Shown: positions 1 through 8,275, counted from the stretch's first letter. The stretch is 63,833 nt of DNA from Halalkalirubrum salinum (GCF_005543295.1 NZ_SRSG01000022.1:1-63833), one strand, 5' to 3'. Numbers and translations are program-made. Notes: generated by a model not told the origin, from the letters alone.

Positions 1-195
1 TGTCACAAAACCCTCCTGAACGTTCGTATAGACCGTGTTTGAGGGCCATGTGACTCTTGTACCTTCGCTACAGGTACTAGTAATACTTTCGAGTATAAAT
101 CATACCATTAGATACTGTTTACTTCTACTTTTTGTAGCTGTTACGCAACCCTGAAGCTCATCGTTGGCTGGCCTCGGGGTCGTTTTATAATATTC

Positions 196-540
196 TTAGG
201 TGTGTCCCGAAGTATCGTCTTCTTCAGCGTCGGTAATCTCGTCTGTGTCGGATTTATTCGAGTCAGATTCGTTACTAGCTTCGGCGTCAGTCTCAGCTTC
301 GGTAATATGTGCGTCGGCCTGTACTCGATCGAGGTCGATATCGAGTTCTTCAGCGATCGCAGTGAGTATTGCCCGCTGTTCGACGATCTCTGATTCGAGC
401 GTCTGTACCTTCTCGCCGGTCGTTTGTACCGTTTGTTGTGTGCTTTCGACCTGCACGCGGAGATCATTAAGCCGTTGGTACATCTGTTCGGCGGTGTCGG
501 CGATCGACTGAATCTTTTTTGTCGTGCTTCCAAGCCCCAT
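196..540 (-). CDS. DUF5798-like coiled-coil protein
   Basis: A 114-residue haloarchaeal protein of unknown function. Residues about 8-65 form one long helix with regularly spaced Leu, Val and Ile, as in a coiled coil, and from about residue 75 the chain is a Glu/Asp/Ser-rich tail with no evident fold. I chose the ATG at 540 (protein begins MGLGSTTKK); the longer frame to 615 adds a basic leader of unlike composition. The gene diverges from surE, with 121 bp between the starts. The coiled coil suggests self-association or a scaffold role, but this is inference, and the family number is from memory. Confidence 0.7.
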   Translation of the reverse strand: MGLGSTTKKIQSIADTAEQMYQRLNDLRVQVESTQQTVQTTGEKVQTLESEIVEQRAILTAIAEELDIDLDRVQADAHITEAETDAEASNESDSNKSDTDEITDAEEDDTSGHT

Positions 541-631
541 ACTCCTATTGTCTCGGTGCTCCTTTGTGTTCCTTCCGGGTTTACTTCGGAGACCGCATGG
601 AGGGTTATTTTTCATTTTCAGGTAGCGGTGT

Positions 632-643
632 GTTTTTTATCCC
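632..643 (+). promoter_or_regulatory. probable TATA box of surE
   Basis: A T-rich TATA-like element (tgttttttatcc) lies about 25 nt upstream of the surE ATG at 662. That distance places the transcription start at or very near the start codon, as in the leaderless mRNAs common in haloarchaea. Confidence 0.45.
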
Positions 644-661
644 ACCGTGCAACCGACATAC

Positions 662-1441
662 ATGGACGATCCTCGGATTCTCTTGACTAACGACGACGGT
701 ATCGACAGTGTCGGGTTTGCGGCCACCTACGATGCGCTCTCTGCGGTCGGCGACGTCGTTGCGGTCGCCCCGCTTGACGATCAAAGCGCCGTCGGCCGGT
801 CGATGTCTCACGAAGTACGTGTGCACGATCATCGCCTCGGCTACGCAGTCGAAGGCACCCCAGCGGACTGCGTCGTCGCAGGCCTGAGTACCCTGACACC
901 GGACGTCGACATAGTCGTCTCAGGCTGTAACAAGGGAGCGAATCTCGGTTCGTACGTGCTCGGTCGGTCAGGAACGGTTAGTGCCGCTGTCGAGGCGGCG
1001 TACTTCGGTGTGCCAGCGATCGCCGTGTCGCTGTATATTCCCAGTGATCAAGATTGGGAATCGGGAGCAATAGAGCCAGAGGAGTATCGGAACGCGACAG
1101 ACGCTGCGGCGTATTTTGTTCGACAATCGGCTTCCCGCGGCGTCTTCGAGCAGGTTGACTATCTAAACATCAACGCACCGTTGTACGACGGCGAATCCGC
1201 GCCAATTGCGGTTACCGAGCCTTCTGGATTCTACGATATGGGCGCAGAACGAGACGGTGACGTGATCTCGATCGAAGACCACATTTGGGGCCGAATGCGC
1301 AATGGTAATTTGCCCGACCCAGAGGGGACCGATCGACGCGCCGTCTACAACGGAACGGTTAGCGTCTCACCGCTCACCGCACCACACACCGCCAGCCACC
1401 ACGACGCGCTTGACGAACTGGTCGCAGCGTACCATGCGTGA
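662..1441 (+). CDS. surE: 5'/3'-nucleotidase SurE
   Basis: Survival protein SurE, a metal-dependent phosphatase that removes phosphate from nucleoside monophosphates and some other phosphoesters in the cytoplasm. The 259-residue protein has the N-terminal LLTNDDG motif, whose paired Asp bind the metal, then GTPADCV and SGCNKGANLG, the other signature loops of the family. Length is normal. The ATG at 662 fits both the family N-terminus and the TATA element; an ATG 15 nt upstream would add five residues. The gene is monocistronic as far as can be seen and converges with the endonuclease III gene. Confidence 0.93.
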   Translation: MDDPRILLTNDDGIDSVGFAATYDALSAVGDVVAVAPLDDQSAVGRSMSHEVRVHDHRLGYAVEGTPADCVVAGLSTLTPDVDIVVSGCNKGANLGSYVLGRSGTVSAAVEAAYFGVPAIAVSLYIPSDQDWESGAIEPEEYRNATDAAAYFVRQSASRGVFEQVDYLNINAPLYDGESAPIAVTEPSGFYDMGAERDGDVISIEDHIWGRMRNGNLPDPEGTDRRAVYNGTVSVSPLTAPHTASHHDALDELVAAYHA

Positions 1442-1507
1442 GACGCTTTCCTCGATCGATTTGCGTCCGATCTGGCGACTCGAACTGTGAACTGATTACC
1501 AGCTCGA

Positions 1508-2221
1508 TCAGTCTCCGCTCGTCGGTGCGCAGCCTTCACACTCGCAGTATCGCTCACAAACGGGATTGTCACAGTCTGGGCTCCGCGCTGAACAGTACGT
1601 CCGCCCGTGGCGGATCAACAGCACATGGAGCGGATAGATTAGCTCGTCTGGAACGAGTTCGTCAAGTATGTCGTGTGCTCGCCCGTTCGAGGCGGATTCA
1701 GAGACGAGTCCGAACCGCTTTGAGACCCGCTCGACGTGGGTATCGACCGCCATCGTCGGCTTTCCGAAATGAAAGTTTAACACGACGCTGGCTGTCTTCG
1801 GGCCCACGCCTTTGATATCAGTCAGCCAGTCTTTCGCTTCGGCAGTCGGCATTGCGTCAAGGAACGCAAGCGAGTAGGCCCCACCAGTCTCTTCGCGGAT
1901 CGCCGCCAGCGATCGCTGGATTCGGCGGGCTTTTTGATTGGCAAGTCCGGCGACGCGGATCGTCTCTTTCAGCTCCTCGTGGTCGGCTGCCTCGATCGCC
2001 GCAAAGTCATCATATCTGTTAAACAGCGCTTCGGCCGCGCGGGTCGTGTTCTGATCTGCAACGTTCTGTGAGAGGATTGTTGTCACCAACTGCCGGACGC
2101 CCTCTCCCGGATCGGCGGTCGGATCTGCGCCGTGTTCGGCTACCCGATCGACCGGCTCGTACAGCGATACGAGATCGTCGTGCAGGGCACGAATCTGCGT
2201 CTCGTCACACATCTGAGACAT
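1508..2221 (-). CDS. nth: endonuclease III (HhH-GPD DNA glycosylase/AP lyase)
   Basis: Base excision repair enzyme that removes oxidised pyrimidines and nicks the abasic site. The 237-residue protein has the helix-hairpin-helix IKGVGPKTAS with the expected catalytic Lys (about 142) and VDTHV with the catalytic Asp (about 160). The C-terminus has six Cys (about 210, 217, 222, 226, 228 and 231), enough for the [4Fe-4S] cluster, although the spacing is not the bacterial C-x6-C-x2-C-x5-C. The start could be the ATG at 2221 or at 2212; the frame extends to 2275 but that part looks untranslated. Confidence 0.92.
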   Translation of the reverse strand: MSQMCDETQIRALHDDLVSLYEPVDRVAEHGADPTADPGEGVRQLVTTILSQNVADQNTTRAAEALFNRYDDFAAIEAADHEELKETIRVAGLANQKARRIQRSLAAIREETGGAYSLAFLDAMPTAEAKDWLTDIKGVGPKTASVVLNFHFGKPTMAVDTHVERVSKRFGLVSESASNGRAHDILDELVPDELIYPLHVLLIRHGRTYCSARSPDCDNPVCERYCECEGCAPTSGD

Positions 2222-2372
2222 GCAATTACTAGACCTGCAGGCGACTTCAGAATGACGGCTGTAAGATACGCGCAATTGTACTTACGACTGAAGGGTGACT
2301 ATTCATATCCGATCGTGCGATCAGAATCTGGGCCCCGAACAATGGCGAAAAACTGATTGTCAGATACCGTAG

Positions 2373-3107
2373 TTATTCGTCTTCGCCGTCGTCCTCATCG
2401 CTATCTTCGCCCTCATCCTCATCACTGTCTTCGCCGTCGTCCTCATCGCTGTCTTCGCTATCTTCCTCATCGCTATCTTCGCCATCGTCCTCGTCGCTAT
2501 CTTCGCCATCGTCCTCGTCGCTATCTTCGCCATCGTCCTCGTCGCTATCTTCGCCGTCGTCCTCGTCGCTGTCTTCGCTGTCGTCCTCATCGCTGTCTTC
2601 GCTGTCGTCCTCATCGCTATCTTCGCCGTCAGGATCTTGATCTTCCTCTTCGGAATTTTCTTTGCCGTCTTTTTTGTCCTCGCTTTCTCTGTCTTCCCCG
2701 TCCTCTTCACTCTCATTTCCGTCATCCCCTTCATCATCCTTCTCTTCGCCCTCTAGGCCATCACCATCTTCACTCTCTTCACTCTCTTCATCATCGCCAT
2801 CTTCACTCCCATCTCCGTCCTCTTGGTCACCTTTGTCGCGGTCTTTTTCATCGTCCTTTGTTCTATCTTCGTCATCATCTTCTCCCTCCAGGTCTTTGTC
2901 AGCTTTTTCACTCTCGTTTTGGTTACCCTCTTCGGCGTCTGTTCTTTGATCGGCCTCTTCGGTGGGTTCGAACGAATCGTTTGTCGAGAACTGTATATCA
3001 GTCTGACCGCCATCAGTCAGATACGACACGGTACTGGCACTCCCACCAAACGCAGCGAGAAACAGAATCACCGCTACGGCAATCACACTGATCATCGTGC
3101 GGTTCAT
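2373..3107 (-). CDS. exported acidic Ser/Asp-repeat protein of the SipW-type cluster
   Basis: A 244-residue protein with one N-terminal hydrophobic segment (about residues 3-24) followed by SASTVSYLTDG, which resembles the cleavage region of SipW-dependent proteins. The rest is almost only Asp, Glu and Ser. The last 84 residues contain ten copies of an eight-residue unit EDSDEDD(G/S). No folded domain is visible. Its ATG overlaps the stop of the signal peptidase gene (ATGA), so it is the last gene of a coupled operon. Such a chain would be extended, strongly negative and cation binding, perhaps a matrix or cell-surface filler; that role is inferred. An antisense Arg-rich frame is an artefact of the repeat. 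Confidence 0.8.
   Translation of the reverse strand: MNRTMISVIAVAVILFLAAFGGSASTVSYLTDGGQTDIQFSTNDSFEPTEEADQRTDAEEGNQNESEKADKDLEGEDDDEDRTKDDEKDRDKGDQEDGDGSEDGDDEESEESEDGDGLEGEEKDDEGDDGNESEEDGEDRESEDKKDGKENSEEEDQDPDGEDSDEDDSEDSDEDDSEDSDEDDGEDSDEDDGEDSDEDDGEDSDEDDGEDSDEEDSEDSDEDDGEDSDEDEGEDSDEDDGEDE
2385..2624 (-). repeat. 24-bp in-frame tandem repeat, ten units
   Basis: Ten consecutive 24-bp units encode EDSDEDDG or EDSDEDDS with a few Asp/Glu swaps. The codons vary at third positions, so the repeat is kept at protein level as well as by recent slippage. Copy number is likely to vary between strains. Confidence 0.9.
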
Positions 3108-4216
3108 TTCGGTGCCTCCTCTCTATCCCAGTCCTCTCTCTGTTCGACGACTTCACTGCTCTCCGATTCCTCCTCAGTAGCACCTGCCGTAAAATCGACG
3201 CCTCCATCAGTCGTCTGGGGACTCTGCTCTCCGGCAGCTTGTTCTGCAGGTCTCTGCCGATCGTGGGGCGCCTCAGTAACGTGGTCTAAATCAGACCGAC
3301 TACGTGACTGCATCGCATAGAATATTGACGAAAGACGGACTCCCAACGCGATAAGGAACGTTATCGTATTGCCGACCGCCACACCGATCGTCAGGGCGGT
3401 CGTCACATTGAGCGCGATATACACATTGTATCCGGCGAAGACTCCGAGTATGAGTGTCGAAACCGTGAGATCGGTTGCGGTTATTGTCAGCTCATTAACC
3501 GAGTCGTCGGCCTGGTGTTGGTCTGATTCTACGGGCGTTGGAGCGACCGTCACCTGCTCGGCAGACGGTTCGTACGTGGGTGCGCCGAGGGGTGCCTCGC
3601 CACCTACGTCAGTTGGACTGCCGCCTATCGGAGAATGCGGTGGGTCGACTCCAGCCGGCCGATCGTCATCTGCAGGTGGTACTGATTTGGTGCGCTCGCT
3701 CGATGTGGAATCGCTCGATAAACCTTTGTTTCGCACGATCGACCAAGCCTCAGTGATCAACAAGAGGCCAAACGGCACCACGACGAGAAGCACGAACCCC
3801 AGAGTCGAACTGGCAAACTGAGTCACGTACCCGATGAATGGGATAGTGAGAATTACCGCACCGATGAGCTGTTCAGGTGAAACGGTCCCCGAATCGGGGT
3901 CGTCGTTGGCGTCCCCTTGCGTTTCGAATTCGGGACCGTTGGTGGTTTCCTCAACGTCAATAACGCGGTGGGTTGTGGGTGTGTTCTCATCTCCACGATA
4001 AAACGTAATAACATCACCCTCGGCGATCGTCGCGGGATCCTGTTCAGCAACGATGACGACGTCACCGGGAGAAATCGCTGGCGTCATGCTCGCAGTGAGC
4101 ACGACGTAGCTCGCATCGGCACCGATCACCCACGGAGCCGCGTAAATAACGAACGGAACCACCAGTGCAATCAACAGCAATACTCCAATCGTTTTGGTGA
4201 TCTTCGCGTGATTCAT
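3104..4216 (-). CDS. archaeal signal peptidase I (ER/SipW type) with extended C-terminus
   Basis: Membrane signal peptidase that cuts signal peptides of exported proteins. An N-terminal membrane helix (about 9-27) precedes the catalytic region: Ser43 in LTASMTPAISPGD, His83 in TTHRVIDV and Asp102 in QGDANDDPD. The Ser-His-Asp set, with His in place of the bacterial Lys, is the ER/SipW type. A second helix follows at about 145-165. Then comes an unusual polar linker and two more hydrophobic segments (about 255-305), making the protein 370 residues where plain archaeal enzymes are much shorter. ATGA overlaps link it to the substrate gene upstream and the acidic repeat gene downstream, so it very probably serves this cluster. 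Confidence 0.9.
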   Translation of the reverse strand: MNHAKITKTIGVLLLIALVVPFVIYAAPWVIGADASYVVLTASMTPAISPGDVVIVAEQDPATIAEGDVITFYRGDENTPTTHRVIDVEETTNGPEFETQGDANDDPDSGTVSPEQLIGAVILTIPFIGYVTQFASSTLGFVLLVVVPFGLLLITEAWSIVRNKGLSSDSTSSERTKSVPPADDDRPAGVDPPHSPIGGSPTDVGGEAPLGAPTYEPSAEQVTVAPTPVESDQHQADDSVNELTITATDLTVSTLILGVFAGYNVYIALNVTTALTIGVAVGNTITFLIALGVRLSSIFYAMQSRSRSDLDHVTEAPHDRQRPAEQAAGEQSPQTTDGGVDFTAGATEEESESSEVVEQREDWDREEAPK

Positions 4217-5286
4217 TTCTTTGATCCCCCAGAACAGCTATTTTTCGCCGACGGAGCTACCGAACAGAGCGAATTTCCGTCGGTATCCGCTGCTGAGACG
4301 ACAGTCAGTGTGTAGGTATTCCCATCGTGTTCGCCTGTGATCTGCAGTCCCGGACCGAATGGCGCAGAACAGCTGATATGGAAACAGGCGATCGTCTCTT
4401 GCTCGGCGATGAAATCGATATCTGGGCCATAGTTTGTCTCGCCATGGAAATCAGCAGTAATCGTGTCACCCGACGAAACAGTTTCACTGAGCACCGAATC
4501 TCCTTGACTAGCCCGTTTACCCTTCCCGTTCTTTGAGCCCGTACTCCCTTGGGCTAACTCGACAGTCGTCTCAGGGCCATCGTATTCGAAGGCCGCACGA
4601 GCGATTTTATTCCCGTCACCCTCGCCGCATTCCAGACACGGTTCTTCGCACGAAGACGCGCCGAACGGATTCATCCTCGAGTCGTTGTGCCGACACTGCT
4701 CTGCGCGGAATTCGAACCGTGCACTCGTCTCTGTGCTTTCGAGAGTCGAACGCACCTCGTTGGGAAGGTTGTACTCGATCTGTAGTCCGTACTCGTCGTC
4801 AGCAGTGAGACACTCTTCACCGACGGGGGTAAGCTGGACGCCGTCGGCAAGTTGTTTTTGAACCGTTGATAACGATCCCTCGACATCCTCGCCGTCTGGA
4901 TCTTTGAGGACATGGCCATCGAACAAGAGGCGTATCTCCACATTGTTCGCCAGTCCCGCAGGGTCGGGACAGGCCGTCCGAAGCCACACCCAGCCGTCAT
5001 TGTCTTCGACAGTGATCGTAACGGTCTCGTCTCCCGAATCTCCGGGCGTGAGATCAGAGACACTCAGCACCACCGTCCGCTGATCTATGCCGCAGTTTTC
5101 GCCCTCACAATCGAGTGAGAGCCCAAACGTACCGGTCACGATCGAATTATCGTCAAAACGCTCACGATCGAGAAGGTTCGCACCCGTGGCCGCGCCGGTC
5201 AACGCGCCGGCTGCACTGGCGCTGCCGACAAGCCCGAGAATTTGTCGTCGGCTCAATCCCGATGAATCCGATCCAAGAGGGCTCAT
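4213..5286 (-). CDS. SipW-type exported subunit A (Cys-rich)
   Basis: A 357-residue exported protein of the family served by the neighbouring signal peptidase. The N-terminus has SRRQILGLVGSASAAGAL, a twin-Arg motif plus hydrophobic core, followed by LLDRERFDDNS where paralogs have YFSDEESFEDNS. The shared frame is visible: LTPGDSGDETVTITVEDNDGWVWL, then LQIEYNLPNEV and the motif FRAEQCRHND at about 205. A Cys patch (SSCEEPCLECGEG) separates it from a C-terminal module of about 130 residues with its own Cys and beta-rich pattern (FHISCSAPFGPG). It overlaps both neighbours by ATGA. A role as an extracellular matrix or fibre subunit is inferred from the TasA/CalY-like setting. Confidence 0.82.
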   Translation of the reverse strand: MSPLGSDSSGLSRRQILGLVGSASAAGALTGAATGANLLDRERFDDNSIVTGTFGLSLDCEGENCGIDQRTVVLSVSDLTPGDSGDETVTITVEDNDGWVWLRTACPDPAGLANNVEIRLLFDGHVLKDPDGEDVEGSLSTVQKQLADGVQLTPVGEECLTADDEYGLQIEYNLPNEVRSTLESTETSARFEFRAEQCRHNDSRMNPFGASSCEEPCLECGEGDGNKIARAAFEYDGPETTVELAQGSTGSKNGKGKRASQGDSVLSETVSSGDTITADFHGETNYGPDIDFIAEQETIACFHISCSAPFGPGLQITGEHDGNTYTLTVVSAADTDGNSLCSVAPSAKNSCSGGSKK

Positions 5287-6044
5287 GTGTTGTCTCCGTT
5301 GTTGAAGGGGCTGGTTTGGTCCTCACAGTACGTCAGTCCGAAGTCCAGGGCAAAGTCGACGCCAGTGCCCTGATAGTCGTTCCCAACTGTCTTTGGAAGG
5401 CTCCACGTGAACCCCAGACAGAGCCGCTCGTCCGCCTCAAGACAGGCAAGACGTGCTCCGTTGGACAGGTCGGTAGCGGTAAACACCTCTCGGAGCGTTC
5501 CTGAACTGATCGAATCGTCTCCGATTCCATTCTCGCCGTCACACCCACCAATATCTGCAAAGCCCGTGTCGTACCACAGTTCGACTTTGATGACGTTGGC
5601 AAGTCCACTCACGTCAGTCAACCGAGGACGGAACCACGCGGCGACCTCGTCGGTCTCGTTGGTGTCATCGATCTCAGGAGTGAGGCCGACGTGGAGACTG
5701 CCATTGTCGCCAGGAAGGATGTTCGATTCGTCGATCGCCGGGCCGTTTCGATCGGGTATCTCGATCGGTGATTCAGCCCAGTTGTCGGTCCCGTTGTGTG
5801 CGTCGTCAGGAGTCTCGCTCACAAGCGCGCCGTTGTACTCCTGTCGCCACGCGATCCGCAACGATGGATTACTTCCATCAGAGTCATCCCCGTCAGATTC
5901 CGTTTGGGCGTACGTATAGTGGGTGTGCGTCGGCTTATTCGCAGAGACCTGCGTTAGCAGTGATGTGCCGCCGTACAGGAGTCCACCGGCTGTCGCGGTT
6001 CCCAGCAGTTGGCGGCGAGTGAGTGGCGGTTCCCAGTCAGTCAT
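5283..6044 (-). CDS. SipW-type exported subunit B
   Basis: A 253-residue exported protein, first clear gene of the coupled operon that ends with the acidic repeat protein. The signal has TRRQLLGTATAGGLLYGG and a Ser/Ala-rich end (TQVSANKP). Further on are the divergent shared elements: LPGDNGSLHVGLTP, a WYDTGFAD segment, and FTWSLPKTVGNDYQG near the end, followed by GLTYCEDQTS in place of the paralogs' EQxRHN. The mature N-terminus contains several His and Tyr (THTHYTYAQ). It overlaps the next gene by ATGA. It is the most divergent member of the family, and the assignment rests on position plus these partial motifs. Confidence 0.75.
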   Translation of the reverse strand: MTDWEPPLTRRQLLGTATAGGLLYGGTSLLTQVSANKPTHTHYTYAQTESDGDDSDGSNPSLRIAWRQEYNGALVSETPDDAHNGTDNWAESPIEIPDRNGPAIDESNILPGDNGSLHVGLTPEIDDTNETDEVAAWFRPRLTDVSGLANVIKVELWYDTGFADIGGCDGENGIGDDSISSGTLREVFTATDLSNGARLACLEADERLCLGFTWSLPKTVGNDYQGTGVDFALDFGLTYCEDQTSPFNNGDNT

Positions 6045-6196
6045 CGCTCTCCCTCCGGTTCAACGCAGGTGCCTGCTGACCGACAGTCCGCGATCGCGGT
6101 CTCATTCATTCGTTGAACTGTCTTGATATCGTTTAGGTAACAACTGCCTTCTGGATCTACACCCCGGTTCAGGGCATCATTGTAGCTGTTTAGCAT
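6041..6196 (-). CDS. possible small ORF coupled to the SipW-type operon
   Basis: A 51-residue frame (starts MLNSYNDALNRG, ends EPEGER) whose stop overlaps the next ATG in the same ATGA arrangement as the other genes of the operon. It contains three Cys and no membrane segment. The overlap is the only real support; the sequence matches nothing I know, and the frame could be a leader by chance. It starts directly after a T-rich stretch that may terminate the gene upstream. Confidence 0.3.
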   Translation of the reverse strand: MLNSYNDALNRGVDPEGSCYLNDIKTVQRMNETAIADCRSAGTCVEPEGER

Positions 6197-6200
6197 GTGT

Positions 6201-6218
6201 CTAAAAAGGAAAAAAGAC
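6201..6218 (-). terminator. T-rich terminator candidate
   Basis: The minus strand reads six T, two C and five T (TCTTTTTTCCTTTTTAG) after the 6393-8144 gene. T tracts are typical archaeal terminators; no stable hairpin precedes it. It would separate this gene from the coupled operon at 6044-2373. Confidence 0.35.
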
Positions 6219-6392
6219 GACCGATCAAAGCCGTTCTTGAGGGCATACAGCACTGGTGTGCGATTCATATCGGTTGGGTTGTCTGGATGTGTTCGGTGGA
6301 ATGTCTATTTCCGAGCAGATCCGTTTTATCAGGGTTTGAGTGCAGGTGCTTCGATCCTAGGTGGCGTTGTTCCGGGAATCGGAGTATTGCGG

Positions 6393-8144
6393 TCAGTCAC
6401 TCGACGGTCCACTTGGATCGTCGTTGTGGCGACACTGCTCCGTATAGAATCCGACATCGAAACTCAGCGAGTCTCCCTGAATCTCGTTTTCGACATCTCT
6501 TGGGATCCACCACGCGAAGCCGATATACCGGGTGAACCCGGGTTGGAAGCATTCCTTGATGCCGAGGTCATCAAGCTGAACCCCATCTTCGAGCGCATCA
6601 AGATCGTCTCCAAGCGTTCCTCCATCACCGACTGTGAATTCCTGTTCACAGAGTGCTCCGGTTGTCAGGTCGCCGTAGGTGTGATCGGTGAGATCGCCGT
6701 CAAACTCGTAGCGCTCCTGGACTGTCCCGTCCAGATCGAACTCGATGATTTCAGTATTTTCTGTCACAGATGCGACAAAGTTACCACGCCCTGACTCACT
6801 GATCGCCAGCCCCGTCAGATCTTCGCCGGTTTCGAGTTCGGCGACCTCGATCACATCTCCGGTCAGGAGGTTCACAGTGTAGAGGGCGTTGTCAGCGTTT
6901 GTGTAGAGGTACAGTTGCCCACTGGAGGCGAACACGTTGTCCGCGCCCTCAATATCGATATCCAGGTCAAACTGATCGGTTACCTCGACGGTATCTGCGT
7001 CTGGGTCGGCGATTTCGAACAACGTATCGTCATTATGACTTCCGATCCAGAGCCGTCCGTCGGTATCAACGGCAGCCTGCGTAATCTTGTTAAGCGCCTC
7101 ATCGCTATCGATCGGCACATACTCCAGGTCGCCGTTGTCGGTATCGTATCTCGCCAGCCCCTCACCGGACTCCGCAACCGCGTAGATCGTCGCCCCGTCA
7201 GTCGAAGCCGCAATGTGGGTCTTCGCGAAGTCGAGATCATCCGCATTTTTGTCGTTATCACCAAGATCCACCAGTTTGTCTGTCGTTGCTGTTGCGATCC
7301 CGTTGTCGACGGCGAGTTCCACCTTGTACAGCGTCGAGGGGTCATTCGCGCTGTGATTGGTCATGTAGAGAACGCCCTCGCAGTCCGTGCGGTTGAACAC
7401 GTTGTCGCCGTCGTCGTACCACCAAACGGTCTGAACGTAATCGGCGAGGTTGGCTGTATTATCCGAGTCAACAGCCTCTTCGGGTTCAGTCAGGGTGCCA
7501 CCGTCCTCATCGACGAGTTCGCCGGTGAGCCAGACGTACCCCGGATTGTCACAGATGTGGTAGCTCAGTGTGAGTTCACCGAAGTCACCCGGTTTCACGT
7601 CGTCAAGGTGGACAAGGGGATGGCGCTCTCCGTCGCTGTTTGTATCCGCGTTGTCGGTTCGCCCGATCCCATTGCTGTCCGGTTCGAGATCCTCCGGCAG
7701 GTCTGCGCCGTCTCGGCAGGGATCGAACACGTCGTGCTCGAACGCGTCGCCCACGATCTCCTGTCGCCCGTCGTCGTTCGGGTCCGGGAATGCCTCGATC
7801 GCGGTGTTGGTCATGTAGTCACCAAGATCGTCCTTGTGAATCCACAGCAGCGGATCGGTGGGATTGGGAAGACCGACGTAGTCCTCGTCGTCTCCCGGTT
7901 CCGATCGACGGACGTCGAGCCCCTCTGTCGGATTATCGAAGCCGTACAGCTGTGGGTAGTTGTAGTGTTCTTCCCAGTCGACATTGAGATCGAGCTGGCC
8001 GGCTTCGAGCGAGTTGTCCTCAAAGGACTCCTCGTCGCTGAAGTACGCACTCGTTCCCAATCCGGCGCCCGTCGAAGCGACACCGATCGCTCCGAGGCCG
8101 CCGAGTAATTTCCGTCGTGATAGTCCGTATTTGCCGCTTGTCAT
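6393..8144 (-). CDS. SipW-type exported subunit C with inserted beta-propeller-like repeats
   Basis: A 583-residue exported protein. The signal SRRKLLGGLGAIGVASTGAG ends in TSAYFSDEESFEDNS, the typical SipW-dependent cleavage region. The common frame follows: VKPGDFGELTLSYH, NPGYVWLTGEL and WWYDDGDN. Then about 190 residues are inserted that read like blades of a propeller (YKVELAVDNG, IYAVAESGEGLARYDTDNG, RLWIGSHNDDTLFEIADPD, LYLYTNADNALYTVNLLTG, NFVASVTENTEIIEFDLDG). The frame then resumes with FAWWIPRDVENEIQGDS and FYTEQCRHND. The ATG at 8144 is set by a good Shine-Dalgarno; the open frame extends upstream through a structured leader. Matrix or fibre subunit is inferred. Confidence 0.83.
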   Translation of the reverse strand: MTSGKYGLSRRKLLGGLGAIGVASTGAGLGTSAYFSDEESFEDNSLEAGQLDLNVDWEEHYNYPQLYGFDNPTEGLDVRRSEPGDDEDYVGLPNPTDPLLWIHKDDLGDYMTNTAIEAFPDPNDDGRQEIVGDAFEHDVFDPCRDGADLPEDLEPDSNGIGRTDNADTNSDGERHPLVHLDDVKPGDFGELTLSYHICDNPGYVWLTGELVDEDGGTLTEPEEAVDSDNTANLADYVQTVWWYDDGDNVFNRTDCEGVLYMTNHSANDPSTLYKVELAVDNGIATATTDKLVDLGDNDKNADDLDFAKTHIAASTDGATIYAVAESGEGLARYDTDNGDLEYVPIDSDEALNKITQAAVDTDGRLWIGSHNDDTLFEIADPDADTVEVTDQFDLDIDIEGADNVFASSGQLYLYTNADNALYTVNLLTGDVIEVAELETGEDLTGLAISESGRGNFVASVTENTEIIEFDLDGTVQERYEFDGDLTDHTYGDLTTGALCEQEFTVGDGGTLGDDLDALEDGVQLDDLGIKECFQPGFTRYIGFAWWIPRDVENEIQGDSLSFDVGFYTEQCRHNDDPSGPSSD

Positions 8145-8241
8145 GTGTGTTCCCCTCCTGGGGAAACCCACCGACGGAATCGAACCGCCGAAGCACCAGT
8201 GCTCCACGTTATCCGCGGGGCCGGTACGCACCAGCGTGGGT
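8145..8241 (-). promoter_or_regulatory. structured 5' leader, tRNA T-arm-like, with buried ribosome binding site
   Basis: Read on the minus strand, an outer stem ACCCAC (8241-8236) with GTGGGT (8171-8166) encloses a hairpin CGGCGG-TTCGATT-CCGTCG (8190-8172), whose 7-nt loop matches a tRNA T-loop. Next comes TCCCC-AGGA-GGGGA (8164-8151), a 5-bp stem that contains the AGGAGG Shine-Dalgarno of the gene starting at 8144. The element is repeated before the gene at 9901. The span from outer stem to outer stem is 76 nt. It could be a cis-acting switch or a tRNA-derived leader; no function can be proven from one genome. Confidence 0.6.
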
Positions 8242-8275
8242 GGAAGTGATCGGAAGGCCGTGTGAGCGTGTCAAA

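Noticed and set aside
2385-2624. CRISPR array
   Set aside because: Repeats are contiguous and in frame with no spacers. The other repeats (16571, 27662) also lack unique spacers, and no cas genes are seen.
2357-3091. Arg/His-rich frame over the repeat gene
   Set aside because: It is the complementary reading of the Asp/Ser repeat; its pattern RRPHRYLR comes only from the 24-bp units.
6915-8108. 397-codon plus-strand frame
   Set aside because: Antisense to the SipW-type gene at 6393-8144. It has no start signal or recognisable motif.
8166-8241. Possible real tRNA gene on the minus strand
   Set aside because: The T-arm-like hairpin and 76-nt span are tRNA-like, but the acceptor pairs only six bases, a standard D-arm and a 5-bp anticodon stem with a 7-nt loop cannot be drawn, and a second copy lacks the middle. 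I treat it as a leader structure instead.
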